Shown: in pieces, positions 31,327 to 39,422 of the stretch
Numbering within the stretch: the stretch's first letter is position 1
How the letters are laid out: every line of letters starts with the position of its first letter
DNA from: CAIUKV01 sp041659105
GTDB lineage: Bacteria > Actinomycetota > Acidimicrobiia > IMCC26256 > PALSA-555
Reading direction: 5' to 3'
NCBI GenBank assembly: GCA_041659105.1
Contig: JBAZYX010000002.1
Coordinates: 23,370-87,369 of the forward strand
Length of the DNA stretch: 64,000 nt
Made by a program: the position numbers and the translations under genes
Notes under the pieces: generated by a model
Database searches by the model: none
Seen by the model: the letters and a program-made list of their open reading frames with translations, nothing else
What the model was told of the DNA's origin: nothing

Positions 31327-32550
31327 ATGTCCCCCCGTCGGGTCGCAATGCTCTCCCTCCACACGTCCCCCCTGGCCCAGCCGGGCCAGGGTGACGGCGG
31401 CGGCATGAACGTCTACGTGCGGTCGCTCGCCGCGGCGCTGGCCCGTGCCGGCGTCGATTGCGACCTCCTCGCCCGCGCCGACCGCCCCGGGGTGCCGACC
31501 GTGGTGCGGCTCGAGCCGGGGGTGCGCGTCGTCCACCTCGACGCCGGCCCGCGGCGGCCCGTCCCGAAGGCCGAGCTGCTCGCCCACCACGACGAGCTGG
31601 TCGATGCGGCCGCCCGCTGGCTCGACGGCCCCGGCCGGGCCGACGTCCTCCACGCCAACTACTACGTGTCGGGCGCCGTCGCGCACACGCTCAAGCACCG
31701 CCTGGGCGTCCCGATGGTCACCACGTTCCACACGCTCGCCCAGGCCAAGCAGGCCGTCGGGATCCACGACGACCCCGCCGACCGCCGTGAGGTCGAAGAG
31801 GCGATCGTGCGCTGTGCCGACGGTCTGGTCGTGTCCACCGGCGAGGAACGCGACCTCCTCGTCGACCACTACGACGCCGTGGCCGAGCGCATCGAGGTGA
31901 TCCCGCCGGGCGTCGACCACACGGTGTTCACGCCCGGCGACGCCGTCCGGGTGCGACGCCACTGGCGCGTCGCCGACGACCCGGTGCTGCTCGTCGTCGG
32001 CCGCATCCAGCCGCTCAAGGGCTTCGACCTCGCGATCCGGACCCTCGCCGCGCTCGACCATCCCCGCGCCCACCTCGTGGTGGTCGGCGGCCCGAGCGGC
32101 GCCGAGGGCGAGGCCGAGCTGATCCGGCTCCGTGCGCTCGTGCGCGAGCTCGGTCTGGGCGGGCGCGTGCGCTTCGAGCCGCCGCGGGCGCACGACGCGC
32201 TCGCGGCCTATTACCGCGCGGCCGACGTCGTCCTCGTGCCGTCGCGCACCGAGTCGTTCGGCCTGGTCGCGCTCGAAGCCGCCGCGTGCGGCACTCCGGT
32301 GGTGGCCACCGCCGTGGGCGGGCTGCGCACCGTCGTGGAGCACGGCGCGAGCGGGTACATCGTCGACGAACGCGACCCTGTGGCCTTCGCCGCGCATGTC
32401 GCCGAGGTGCTGCGCGACCCCGAGCACGCGGCGGGCATGCGCGAGCGTGCGGCCGAGGGCGCGAAGCGGTTCACCTGGAGCATGGCCGCGGCCCGACTCC
32501 GCCGCCTCTACGCCGACGTGCCGGCCCGCGAGCTCGTGCGGTGCACGTAG
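31327..32550 (+). CDS. mshA: D-inositol-3-phosphate glycosyltransferase, mycothiol biosynthesis
   Basis: 407 residues, family GT4. The MshA-specific start SLHTSPLAQPGQGDGGGMNV sits at residues 8-27. The donor site follows as VVGRIQPLKGFD near 220, VLVPSRTESFGLVALEAAACGTPVVAT near 300 (E-x7-E). MshA transfers GlcNAc from UDP-GlcNAc to inositol-3-phosphate, the first step of mycothiol, a thiol restricted to Actinomycetota. A YbjN-like gene overlaps its last 10 nt, as in mycobacterial gene order. Confidence 0.93.
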   Translation: MSPRRVAMLSLHTSPLAQPGQGDGGGMNVYVRSLAAALARAGVDCDLLARADRPGVPTVVRLEPGVRVVHLDAGPRRPVPKAELLAHHDELVDAAARWLDGPGRADVLHANYYVSGAVAHTLKHRLGVPMVTTFHTLAQAKQAVGIHDDPADRREVEEAIVRCADGLVVSTGEERDLLVDHYDAVAERIEVIPPGVDHTVFTPGDAVRVRRHWRVADDPVLLVVGRIQPLKGFDLAIRTLAALDHPRAHLVVVGGPSGAEGEAELIRLRALVRELGLGGRVRFEPPRAHDALAAYYRAADVVLVPSRTESFGLVALEAAACGTPVVATAVGGLRTVVEHGASGYIVDERDPVAFAAHVAEVLRDPEHAAGMRERAAEGAKRFTWSMAAARLRRLYADVPARELVRCT

Positions 32551-32993
32551 ACGAGCTCGACGCCCAGCTGGCGCAGGCCCACGCGCTGCTGGTCCGTCAC
32601 CTCGAGGGACCGGTCGCGGCCGAGCCGTGGGTGCAGGTCGTCGAGCACGACGCGAGCATCCCCCGTTGGTACGTCCGGTTCGAGTGCGACGGCCGCGACG
32701 CCGCCACGATCTACTTCGACCTGCACCAGCGCACGCTGCGCTACGAGGTGTACTTCCTGCCCGACCCGCCCACGAACCGGCTCGAGTGCTACCGGTTCCT
32801 GCTCACCTGCAACCACTCGCTCTACGGCGCGAAGTTCTCGATCGGTCCCGACGGCGACCTGTACCTGTCGGGCCGGGTCGCCCTCGAGCACCTCGACGAG
32901 GCCGAGCTCGACCGCGTGATCGGCGTCCTCTACGAGGCCACCGAGCGCTGGTTCCAACCGCTGCTGCGCATCGCGTACCCCGGCCGGGCCTGA
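32541..32993 (+). CDS. YbjN-domain protein downstream of mshA
   Basis: 150 residues from the GTG at 32541, overlapping mshA by 10 nt. The YbjN fold is recognisable in WYVRFECDGRDAATIYFDLHQRTLRYEVYFLPD, a CYRFLLTCNHSLYGAKFSIGPDGDLYLSGRV stretch and the final helix. The family resembles type III secretion chaperones in fold; function in Actinomycetota is unknown. Its constant position after mshA suggests a link to thiol or envelope metabolism, which is inference. Confidence 0.82.
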   Translation: MHVDELDAQLAQAHALLVRHLEGPVAAEPWVQVVEHDASIPRWYVRFECDGRDAATIYFDLHQRTLRYEVYFLPDPPTNRLECYRFLLTCNHSLYGAKFSIGPDGDLYLSGRVALEHLDEAELDRVIGVLYEATERWFQPLLRIAYPGRA

Positions 32994-33180
32994 CCTCGTC
33001 ACGGCCGGGTCCGCCGGTGTCTCGCCGGCGGGACGTCCGTCCACCGACGGAGGTCCCGGACCGTTCGGGTGAGTCGCGGATCCCCGGTCGGTCGGGTCGG
33101 GCCCGAGGGGCCGAGGAGCGTTGCGTTCGGGGAAGTGCGCGGCGCTGCCGGAGTTCCTCGGGCCCGTCCGCGTGCCGACG

Positions 33181-33205
33181 CCGACGGATGGCGAATCTCC
33201 GTCGG
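33181..33205 (+). promoter_or_regulatory. perfect 8-bp hairpin upstream of proC
   Basis: Arms CCGACGGA (33181-33188) and TCCGTCGG (33198-33205) flank a 9-nt loop, 18 nt upstream of the proC -10-like hexamer. It could end transcription from mshA-ybjN or be an operator for proC; no T-tract follows. Confidence 0.5.
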
Positions 33206-33223
33206 GGCGGGAGGCACCACCGT

Positions 33224-33229
33224 TAGGCT
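33224..33229 (+). promoter_or_regulatory. putative leaderless -10 element for proC
   Basis: TAGGCT, 6 nt before the GTG at 33236. Confidence 0.55.
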
Positions 33230-33235
33230 TCGCGG

Positions 33236-34045
33236 GTGATCCGTCTCGCGCTCCTCGGTGGTGGCCGGATGGGCGAGGCGCTGCTCGCCGGACTGCTCGA
33301 CTCCGGCTGGGAGGCCGATGCCCTCGCGGTGGCCGAGCTCGACCCCGACCGCCGGCGGGCGCTCGAAGCCGCCTTCCCGGGCGTGCGCGTGGTGCCGGCG
33401 CCCGCGTGGGCCGTGCCGGAGGCCGACGTCGTGGTCGTGGCGGTGAAGCCCGACGACGTCGTGGGCGTGCTCGAGTCGGCCGTGGCCGCGCTCGACGACG
33501 GCGCCCTCGTGTTGTCGATCGCCGCCGGCGTCACCCTGGCCACGCTGGAGGCCGCGGTGCCCGGCCGACCGGTGGTGCGGGCCATGCCCAACACGCCCGC
33601 GCTCGTGCGGGCCGGCGCGTCGGCCATCGCCGGCGGTGCCCACGCCACCGACGCCCATCTCGACCTCGCCGAGCGGGTGCTCGGGTCGGTCGGTGTGGTC
33701 GTGCGCGTCCCCGAGAAGCAGCTCGACGCGGTCACGGGCCTGTCGGGCTCGGGTCCCGCCTACGTGTTCCTGGTGGCGGAGGCGCTGGTGGAGGCCGGGG
33801 TGCTCGCGGGGCTCCCGTGGGACACCGCCCGGACCCTCGTCGAGCAGACGCTGCTGGGCTCGGCCCGGCTCCTCGTGGAGGGCGAGGACCACCCGGGGCT
33901 GCTGCGGGCCGCGGTCACGTCGCCGGGTGGCACGACGGCGGCCGGGCTCGCCGAGCTCGAGCGCCACGGCGTGCGGGCGGCGTTCCTCGACGCCGTCCTG
34001 GCCGCCACCGAGCGGTCCCGGTCGCTCGGGCGCCCGGAGGACTGA
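33236..34045 (+). CDS. proC: pyrroline-5-carboxylate reductase
   Basis: 269 residues. The NADPH site LALLGGGRMGEAL lies at 4-16, VVVVAVKPDDV near 65, MPNTPALVRAGASAI near 118, and the C-terminal signature TGLSGSGPAYVFL near 165 with SPGGTTAAGL near 223. It reduces pyrroline-5-carboxylate to proline. GTG start with a leaderless-type -10. It is followed 1 nt later by an unknown conserved gene, likely co-transcribed. Confidence 0.93.
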   Translation: MIRLALLGGGRMGEALLAGLLDSGWEADALAVAELDPDRRRALEAAFPGVRVVPAPAWAVPEADVVVVAVKPDDVVGVLESAVAALDDGALVLSIAAGVTLATLEAAVPGRPVVRAMPNTPALVRAGASAIAGGAHATDAHLDLAERVLGSVGVVVRVPEKQLDAVTGLSGSGPAYVFLVAEALVEAGVLAGLPWDTARTLVEQTLLGSARLLVEGEDHPGLLRAAVTSPGGTTAAGLAELERHGVRAAFLDAVLAATERSRSLGRPED

Positions 34046-34046
34046 C

Positions 34047-34955
34047 GTGAGCCGGCGGCCGCGCCGCAACCGTCCACCCCGCCTCGATCTCCCGTCCCCG
34101 TCGGTCCCGCGTCCCGGCCACTCCGGCCCCCCGAGCCCCGAAGCGGCCGCCGCCGTCGCCCGGCGCGCTCTGATCGACGCCCACGTCACCGGCAGCCACC
34201 ACCGGCTCGGACGCGACGCCGTCCGCCACGCCATCCGGGCGCTCACCACCGGCGACCGCCGGGCGCTCCTGGGCGTCGACCTCGGCGCCTGCGAGGTCGA
34301 CGAGGTGCGGGCGGCGCTGGTGAAGACCCACGGGTGGGACCCCGAGTCCCCCCGGGCCACCATCGATCCCGACGCCACCGTCGCCGCGCTGCGGGTCGCG
34401 GCGGCGAGGATCCGCGAGGCGGCCGCGGCCGGGGCTCGGGTCGCGGTGGCGACGACGCGCCCCGCGCCCCTGCTCGGGCTGGCCCAGTGGGTGGCGGGCG
34501 ACGCCGCCGAGCGGGGTGCGTCGCTGCTCACGAGCGACGCCGCGTCGGTCGAGGGCCCGGGCCGCCGTCAGCTGTGGTGGATCGGCGACGTCGCGGTCGT
34601 GACCGACGGGCAGTCGCTGCTGGCCCACGACGCCGCGGTGGGCGGCGACGACTGGCTGTTCGCCGTCGGCCGCCCCGACCTCGTGGTGGCCGACCGGGGC
34701 TTCGCGGGGGCGGCGGTGCGGGCGGGGGTCGAGACCATCGCCTGGGCGGACCTCGACGCCCCTGCGCTCTCCGTCGCGGCGGCTCGCGGCCGCCCCATCC
34801 TGGTGGTGCCGCTCGACGAGCAGCGTCCGGCCTCGGCCTACGACGCCGTGATCCGGATCCTCGACGAGCCTCCTCCCGGGCCCCCCGACCACGGCCCGCA
34901 CGGCACCCCCGATGGCCCCGAAATCGGTCAGGGGGGCGGGATCGGAGCCCCCTGA
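34047..34955 (+). CDS. unknown protein between proC and the excisionase-like gene
   Basis: 302 residues, GTG start 1 nt after the proC stop. A basic Pro-rich head (residues 1-35) and a Pro/Gly-rich tail (from 275) enclose a folded core. Core landmarks are LLGVDLGACEVDEVRAAL near 75, ARVAVATTRPAPLLGLAQWVA near 132, RQLWWIGDVAVVTDGQSLL near 172, DLVVADRGFAGAAVRAGVETIAWADLDAPAL near 210 and PILVVPLDEQRPASAYD near 250. The alternating strands and Asp-rich loops suggest an alpha/beta fold, possibly phosphatase-like, but I cannot assign a family. Confidence 0.65.
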   Translation: MSRRPRRNRPPRLDLPSPSVPRPGHSGPPSPEAAAAVARRALIDAHVTGSHHRLGRDAVRHAIRALTTGDRRALLGVDLGACEVDEVRAALVKTHGWDPESPRATIDPDATVAALRVAAARIREAAAAGARVAVATTRPAPLLGLAQWVAGDAAERGASLLTSDAASVEGPGRRQLWWIGDVAVVTDGQSLLAHDAAVGGDDWLFAVGRPDLVVADRGFAGAAVRAGVETIAWADLDAPALSVAAARGRPILVVPLDEQRPASAYDAVIRILDEPPPGPPDHGPHGTPDGPEIGQGGGIGAP

Positions 34956-35020
34956 GGCCCGGTCCGAGGGAGCCCCGGCCACCCGGTCCCCGGCGACCAC
35001 CCGAGTCACCGTGCGCCACA

Positions 35021-35050
35021 TTCGACAACTCTCGCACCGTGACCTACGCT
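35021..35050 (+). promoter_or_regulatory. putative promoter of the excisionase-like HTH gene
   Basis: TTCGAC (35021-35026), an 18-nt spacer, then TACGCT (35045-35050). The start codon is 36 nt further with GGAAGG between, so this would be a leadered message. Confidence 0.4.
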
Positions 35051-35085
35051 GCCAGGGCCAGGCGGGGGAGTGGAAGGTTGGTGCC

Positions 35086-35280
35086 GTGGCGCAGTCGTTC
35101 TCCAAAGCGCGCTTCTTGACCGTTCAGGAAGTCGCGGATCTCATGCGGGTCTCGTCCATGACGGTGTACCGGCTCATCAAAGCCGGGGACCTCCCCGCAG
35201 TGCGCGTCGGCCGATCGTTCCGCGTGAGCGACACCGACGTCGACGCCTACCTGGCCGCGCGGTACACCCAGGCCGGCTGA
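35086..35280 (+). CDS. excisionase/MerR-like small helix-turn-helix protein (BldC-like family)
   Basis: 64 residues from the GTG at 35086. The whole protein is a winged helix of the excisionase type: FLTVQEVADLMRVSSMTVYRLIKAGDLPAVRVGRSFRVSDTDVDAYL. It closely resembles the small HTH proteins near proC in mycobacteria (Rv0500A type) and is related to BldC. It probably acts as a chromosomal DNA-binding regulator, not a phage excisionase, since no integrase is nearby. Confidence 0.85.
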   Translation: MAQSFSKARFLTVQEVADLMRVSSMTVYRLIKAGDLPAVRVGRSFRVSDTDVDAYLAARYTQAG

Positions 35281-35291
35281 CGCCCGCTCGC

Positions 35292-36128
35292 GTGCCCGAC
35301 ACGCCGGCGCGTCCGTTCGTCGCGTTCCTTTCCGACTACGGCCACGCCGACGAGTTCGTCGGCGTGTGCAAAGGCGTGATCGCGTCGATCGCGCCCGCCG
35401 CCCGGGTGGTCGACCTCGTCCACGAGCTGCCGCCCCACGACGTCGCCGCGGGCGGGCTCGCGCTCGTGCGCTCGGTCCAGTACCTGCCCGAGGGCTCGCT
35501 GGTCCTGGCGGTGGTCGACCCCGGCGTGGGGACCGCCCGTCGCCTGGTGGCGGTCGCGTGCGCCCAGGCCACCTTCTTCGGCCCCGACAACGGTCTGCTC
35601 GCCCCGGCCGTGGCGATGCTCGGCGGGGCCCAGCGTGTGGTCGAGCTGTCCGATCCCCGGTTCCACCTGCCGTCGCCCGGCCCGACGTTCGCCGGCCGCG
35701 ACGTCCTGGCCGCCGCGCTGGGCCATCACGCGGCCGGCGTTCCCCTCGGCGAGCTGGGCCCGGAGGTCGATCCGGTCGGCCTGACCCCCGGCCTGGTGGG
35801 CTTGCCCCGCATCGCCCCCGGCGGCGCCATCGAGGCCGAGGTGTGGTGGGTCGACCGCTTCGGGAACTGCCAGATCAACCTCGGTCCCGACGAGCTCGAG
35901 GAGCTCGGCGGCCGCCGGGAGGGCCGGGTCGAGGTGCGCGTGGGCGACCTCGTCCGCACCGCCCGCTGGGTCCACACCTACGCCGACGCGAAGGCCTCGG
36001 AGCTCGTCCTCGTGGTCGACAGCTACGGCCTGCTCGCCCTCGCGCTCGACCGCCGGTCGGCCGCCGCCGAGTTGGGCCTCCGCACGGGTGCCGCGGTCAC
36101 ACTGGTGCCCCCGGACACCGCACCCTGA
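35292..36128 (+). CDS. SAM hydroxide adenosyltransferase (DUF62 family)
   Basis: 278 residues, GTG start. Family motifs are FVAFLSDYGHADEFVGVCKGVI at 9-30 (Asp for SAM ribose), VVDPGVGTARRLVAV near 76, FFGPDNGLLAPA near 98, FAGRDVLAAAL near 137 and DRFGNCQINLG near 194 with the C-terminal beta-barrel. The family hydrolyses S-adenosylmethionine to adenosine and methionine; its fluorinase and chlorinase relatives use halide instead. The GNCQINL segment has the usual RxN-like subdomain without halogenase signatures that I can identify. Confidence 0.87.
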   Translation: MPDTPARPFVAFLSDYGHADEFVGVCKGVIASIAPAARVVDLVHELPPHDVAAGGLALVRSVQYLPEGSLVLAVVDPGVGTARRLVAVACAQATFFGPDNGLLAPAVAMLGGAQRVVELSDPRFHLPSPGPTFAGRDVLAAALGHHAAGVPLGELGPEVDPVGLTPGLVGLPRIAPGGAIEAEVWWVDRFGNCQINLGPDELEELGGRREGRVEVRVGDLVRTARWVHTYADAKASELVLVVDSYGLLALALDRRSAAAELGLRTGAAVTLVPPDTAP

Positions 36129-36154
36129 GCCGTCCGGCCACTCGAGGAGCATCC

Positions 36155-36247
36155 GTGCGACAAGGAACGACCATCGCCATCGTGGCGCTGCTGGTGCTCA
36201 TCATCGCCGCCGCCTTCGCCCAGTTCGTTCTGAGACTGGGGCCCTGA
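36155..36247 (+). CDS. 30-aa single-pass membrane microprotein
   Basis: 30 residues: a charged start (GTG) RQGTT, then a single membrane segment IAIVALLVLIIAAAFAQFVL and a short tail RLGP. GAGGAG lies 7 nt upstream, which argues for translation. It follows the SAM hydrolase by 26 nt. I do not recognise the family. The hydrophobic stretch is long enough to span a membrane once. Confidence 0.55.
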   Translation: MRQGTTIAIVALLVLIIAAAFAQFVLRLGP

Positions 36248-36724
36248 CTATTGCCTCGCTCGCTGTGGGCTGCCGATTGCCGGACCGAGCCCAACACTCC
36301 GTGGCCCGTCGTGGCGAGTGAAGGCATCCCACGGCCACTCGCTCGGCGGCTCCCCTCCGCTTCGCTCCGGTCCGCGGAGGGAGTGCCCGCGCGGCGCCTT
36401 CGCTCGGGCGCTCGGAACGAGGTTGCGAACGCCTCGGTCGGGCAATCGGCGCTGTGCAGCGAGCGACGCCATCAGGACGATTCCGGCCGCGGGCGCGGGT
36501 CTTGGGGCGGGCTGGGAGGCCGGTGAACCGATGAGCCCGTCGGCTCGTCGGCTCACGATCCCCGCGCCCGCGTACCGGAACCTCGGGTGGAAGGCGCGTG
36601 ATCGGACGCGGGCGTCGCCGCCCGGGTTCGCCCCTGCTCCCTCCGTGGAAAGTGCATCGGCTGCCGAGTCGAACGCCTTGAGTGGGATTCGGGCGCAGAA
36701 TCGGCCAACAAACGGCTGAGTTGG
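36248..36724 (+). other. 477-bp gene-free stretch rich in inverted repeats
   Basis: No coding region here has protein-like composition. A 26-bp imperfect inverted repeat has arms at 36256-36281 and 36441-36466: two perfect 10-bp blocks on each side of a mismatched 6-bp centre. A second, perfect 12-bp inverted repeat pairs 36488-36499 with 36561-36572. A third hairpin near 36350-36390 pairs a CTCCGC-rich and a GCGGAG-rich arm. It could encode a structured RNA or be the remnant of a small mobile element. Confidence 0.6.
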
Positions 36725-37450
36725 TCACTCAGCGTGAGCGACTGCCGCGTCGACCAGTTCGGCTGGAGCGGGGCTCGATCGGGAGCCGTCGGCCACGAGG
36801 AATCCCGTGTAGATGACCGCGATGCCGACTGCCAGCGTCAGCGCGAACGCCTCGTCGTGGCCCACGAACCCCTGCACGAGGCCGCCGCTCGACAGCACGA
36901 GCGTGCCGAGGGCCACGAGCGCGTTGGCGAGCGCGAGCCGGCCCCGGCCGGGCACGTCGTCGGACCGGAGCAGCTGCACGAGCGACCAGAGCGCCCCGAC
37001 GATGACCACCGTGGCGCCCACGCCGCTGCCGACCGCGGCGAGCACGCGGGGGAGCGCCTGGGTGAACACGTCCTTGCCGACGGGAATCCCGGTCCCGCTG
37101 ACCGGCTCCATGGCTGCGAGCACCAGGGCGCCCACCGCGAGGCCGGAGAGGAACACCAGCACTCCCCGCACCCGGCGTCCGGCGGCGCCACCGAAGAGCA
37201 GGAACACCGTGCCGAGCGCGAGCCAGGGCACGCTGAGGATCGCGCCGCAGCAGTAGAAGACCTTGTAGGTGCCGGCGTCCCAGCCGGTGGACGCACCCAG
37301 GGCCAGGGCCGCCGACGCCGCCGCGAACAGCACCAGCGCCACGGTCCAAGCCGCCTGGTGCGGGCCCCGACCGGCGGCGGCCCGTTGGAAGGTGGCCATC
37401 GCGAACAGCGAGGCGAGCAGGGTGGCAACGGCCGCGAGCGCGAACACCAT
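36725..37450 (-). CDS. seven-segment membrane protein of unknown function
   Basis: 241 residues with about seven hydrophobic segments, starting VFALAAVATLLASLFAMATF. Notable is TYKVFYCCGAILSVPWLALGTVFLLFG near 62-88, with an adjacent Cys pair at a membrane edge. The last segment ends at LVADGSRSS and a short Ala-rich tail. I know of similar unnamed proteins next to heme genes in actinobacteria but cannot name a function. It is divergent from the tetrapyrrole operon. TAGCCT lies 9 nt before the ATG. Confidence 0.75.
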   Translation of the reverse strand: MVFALAAVATLLASLFAMATFQRAAAGRGPHQAAWTVALVLFAAASAALALGASTGWDAGTYKVFYCCGAILSVPWLALGTVFLLFGGAAGRRVRGVLVFLSGLAVGALVLAAMEPVSGTGIPVGKDVFTQALPRVLAAVGSGVGATVVIVGALWSLVQLLRSDDVPGRGRLALANALVALGTLVLSSGGLVQGFVGHDEAFALTLAVGIAVIYTGFLVADGSRSSPAPAELVDAAVAHAE

Positions 37451-37459
37451 CGACCGGTG

Positions 37460-37465
37460 AGGCTA
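37460..37465 (-). promoter_or_regulatory. possible -10 element for the 37450 membrane protein
   Basis: TAGCCT on the minus strand, 9 nt before the ATG at 37450. Confidence 0.4.
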
Positions 37466-37488
37466 CCGACGGCTCCCGGACGCCTGAG

Positions 37489-37494
37489 TACCCT
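37489..37494 (+). promoter_or_regulatory. putative leaderless -10 element of the tetrapyrrole operon
   Basis: TACCCT, 6 nt before the GTG at 37501. The same hexamer precedes hemB at identical spacing (41849). Confidence 0.6.
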
Positions 37495-37500
37495 GGTCGG

Positions 37501-38169
37501 GTGAGCGCTGTGGCCGAAGTGCCCGGCCGTCCGGGACTGGGCGGCTATCCGGTGAACCTGCTCGTGCAGGACCGTCGCTGCGTGGTGGTGGGGGCGGGTC
37601 GCATCGCCACCCGCAAGATCGAGGCGCTCCTCGACGCGGGCGCCGACGTCCGGGTGATCGCGCTCGAGGCGGTCGACGAGGTGCGCGACTGGCACGAAGC
37701 GGGCCGGCTGATCTGGCACCCGCGGCCCTTTGTGCCCGAAGACCTCGACGACGCGTGGCTCGCCACCGCGGCCACCTCCGACCCCGACACGAACCGTGCG
37801 GTGTTCGCGGCCGGGGAGGCCCGGCGGATCTGGGTCAACGCGGCCGACGACCCCCGCAGCTGCTCGTTCACCCTGATGTCGTTGGTACGACAGGGGGATC
37901 TGGTCGTCACCGTGGGCACGGGGGGCCGCAGCCCGGCCCTGGCCACCTACCTTCGAGACCACGTCCGCTCCGAGATGGGACCCGAGTACGGGGTCCTGCT
38001 CGACCTCCTGTCCCAGGCGCGGGAGGAGATGCGCGCCGGGGGGCGCTCGTCGGAGGACGCCGATTGGCAGCGGGCCTTGGATTCCGGCATGCTCGACCTC
38101 ATCCGCAGCGGCAAGGTGGCCGAGGCGAAGGAGCTCCTCCAGACGTGTCTCTCGTCGTCGTCGGACTGA
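37501..38169 (+). CDS. precorrin-2 dehydrogenase / sirohydrochlorin ferrochelatase (CysG N-domain)
   Basis: 222 residues. GGYPVNLLVQDRRCVVVGAGRIATRKIEALLDAGADV holds the Rossmann NAD site (GAGRIA). LWLATAATSDPDTN-like sequence (AWLATAATSDPD near 83) and VNAADDPRSCSFTLMSLVRQGDLVVTVGTGGRSPALA (near 117-145) are the Met8/CysG-B dehydrogenase signature. It converts precorrin-2 toward siroheme, using the product of the CobA domain encoded 3 genes downstream. hemA overlaps its last 25 nt. Confidence 0.9.
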   Translation: MSAVAEVPGRPGLGGYPVNLLVQDRRCVVVGAGRIATRKIEALLDAGADVRVIALEAVDEVRDWHEAGRLIWHPRPFVPEDLDDAWLATAATSDPDTNRAVFAAGEARRIWVNAADDPRSCSFTLMSLVRQGDLVVTVGTGGRSPALATYLRDHVRSEMGPEYGVLLDLLSQAREEMRAGGRSSEDADWQRALDSGMLDLIRSGKVAEAKELLQTCLSSSSD

Positions 38170-39422
38170 ATCACCGCAACGCCCCGGTCGACCTCCTGGA
38201 GCGGATGTCCGTCCCGGGCAAGGCGCTGCCGAAGGCGCTCCACGCGTTGGTCGCGCGCGAGCACCTCGCGGAGGCGGTCCTCCTCTCCACCTGCAACCGC
38301 ACCGAGGTCTACGCCCGGGCCACGCTGTTCCACCCGGGGGTCGACGACGTCCGCCACTTCCTCGCGGAGACGGCCGGTCTCGACCCCGACGCCCTGGCCG
38401 ACCTGCTCTACACCTTCCACGACGACGCCGCGGTCACGCACCTCTTCGCGGTCGCGGCCGGGCTCGACTCCATGATCATCGGCGAGCACGAGATCCTCGG
38501 CCAGGTCCGCGAGGCCTGGCGCGCCGCCGACGCCGAGGGCACCGCGGGTCCGCTGCTCCAGCGCACGTTCCGCCAGGCGATCGAGGTGGGCAAGCGCGCC
38601 CGCACCGAGACGGGGATCGGGCGGCACGCGGTTTCGGTGTCGTCGGCCGCGGTCACGCTGGCCTCCGAGCGGCTCGGCACCCTCGAGGGTCGGCGAGTGC
38701 TCGTGCTCGGCGCGGGCGAGGTGGGCCAGCGCATGGCCGTCGCGCTCGCCGGCGCGGGTGTCGGCGAGATCGTGGTGGCCAACCGCACGCCGAGCCGGGC
38801 CGAGGCGCTCGCCGAGCGGGTCGGCGGCCGGGCGATCCCGTTGCACGACGTGCCCGAGGCGCTGGCGCACGCCGATGTGGTGCTCTCGTCCACCGGTGCC
38901 GACCACACGCTCATCGAGCGGGCCGACATCGAGGAGGCGATGCGCCGCCGCGACGACCGCGCGATGCTCGTCGTCGACGTCGCCGTGCCCCGCGACGTCG
39001 ATCCCGGCGTCGCCCAGGTCTTCGGCGTCACCCTCCTCGACATCGACGCGCTGCGCGCGCTGGGCGAGCAGTCGCTCCAGCAGCGGCGCGCCGAGATCGG
39101 CCGGGTCCGCGAGATCATCGCGGCCGAGCTCGAGCGCTACCGGCTCGAGCGCTCGGCCCGTGAGGTCGCACCCCTCGTGGCCGCCCTGCGCACGCGCATC
39201 GAGGAGCTGCGCGTGAGCGAGCTCGAGCGCCTCGGCGGGCAGCTCACCAGCGACCCCGCCGTGCAGGCCACGCTCGACGCGGTGACCCGCGGCCTGGTCA
39301 ACAAGCTGCTGCACGAGCCGACCGTCCGTCTGAAGGACGCCGCCGGGACGGCGCGGGGCGACCTCTACGCCGACGCGCTGGTCGAGCTCTTCGCGCTGCA
39401 GCCGCCCAGCGACGACGAGTGA
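38145..39422 (+). CDS. hemA: glutamyl-tRNA reductase
   Basis: 425 residues from the GTG at 38145, inside the end of the preceding gene. VVVGLNHRNAPVDLLER opens the catalytic domain, the nucleophile is C50 in LLSTCNRTEVYA, and GLDSMIIGEHEILGQV near 108 is diagnostic. The NADPH domain starts VLVLGAGEVGQRMA near 187, and the C-terminal dimerisation helix runs from about 300. It reduces glutamyl-tRNA to glutamate-1-semialdehyde, committing glutamate to tetrapyrroles by the C5 route. The stop overlaps the hemC start (TGATG). Confidence 0.95.
   Translation: MSLVVVGLNHRNAPVDLLERMSVPGKALPKALHALVAREHLAEAVLLSTCNRTEVYARATLFHPGVDDVRHFLAETAGLDPDALADLLYTFHDDAAVTHLFAVAAGLDSMIIGEHEILGQVREAWRAADAEGTAGPLLQRTFRQAIEVGKRARTETGIGRHAVSVSSAAVTLASERLGTLEGRRVLVLGAGEVGQRMAVALAGAGVGEIVVANRTPSRAEALAERVGGRAIPLHDVPEALAHADVVLSSTGADHTLIERADIEEAMRRRDDRAMLVVDVAVPRDVDPGVAQVFGVTLLDIDALRALGEQSLQQRRAEIGRVREIIAAELERYRLERSAREVAPLVAALRTRIEELRVSELERLGGQLTSDPAVQATLDAVTRGLVNKLLHEPTVRLKDAAGTARGDLYADALVELFALQPPSDDE

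Noticed and set aside
35086..35280. Phage excisionase and hence an integrated element
   Set aside because: The protein is a chromosomal HTH of a type conserved near proC in actinobacteria; there is no integrase, attachment repeat or phage gene nearby.
36201..36728. Minus-strand ORF of about 175 codons across the gene-free stretch
   Set aside because: Residue composition is Arg/Pro/Ser-rich with no hydrophobic core, and it overlaps the 3' end of the small membrane gene; typical spurious ORF over structured DNA.
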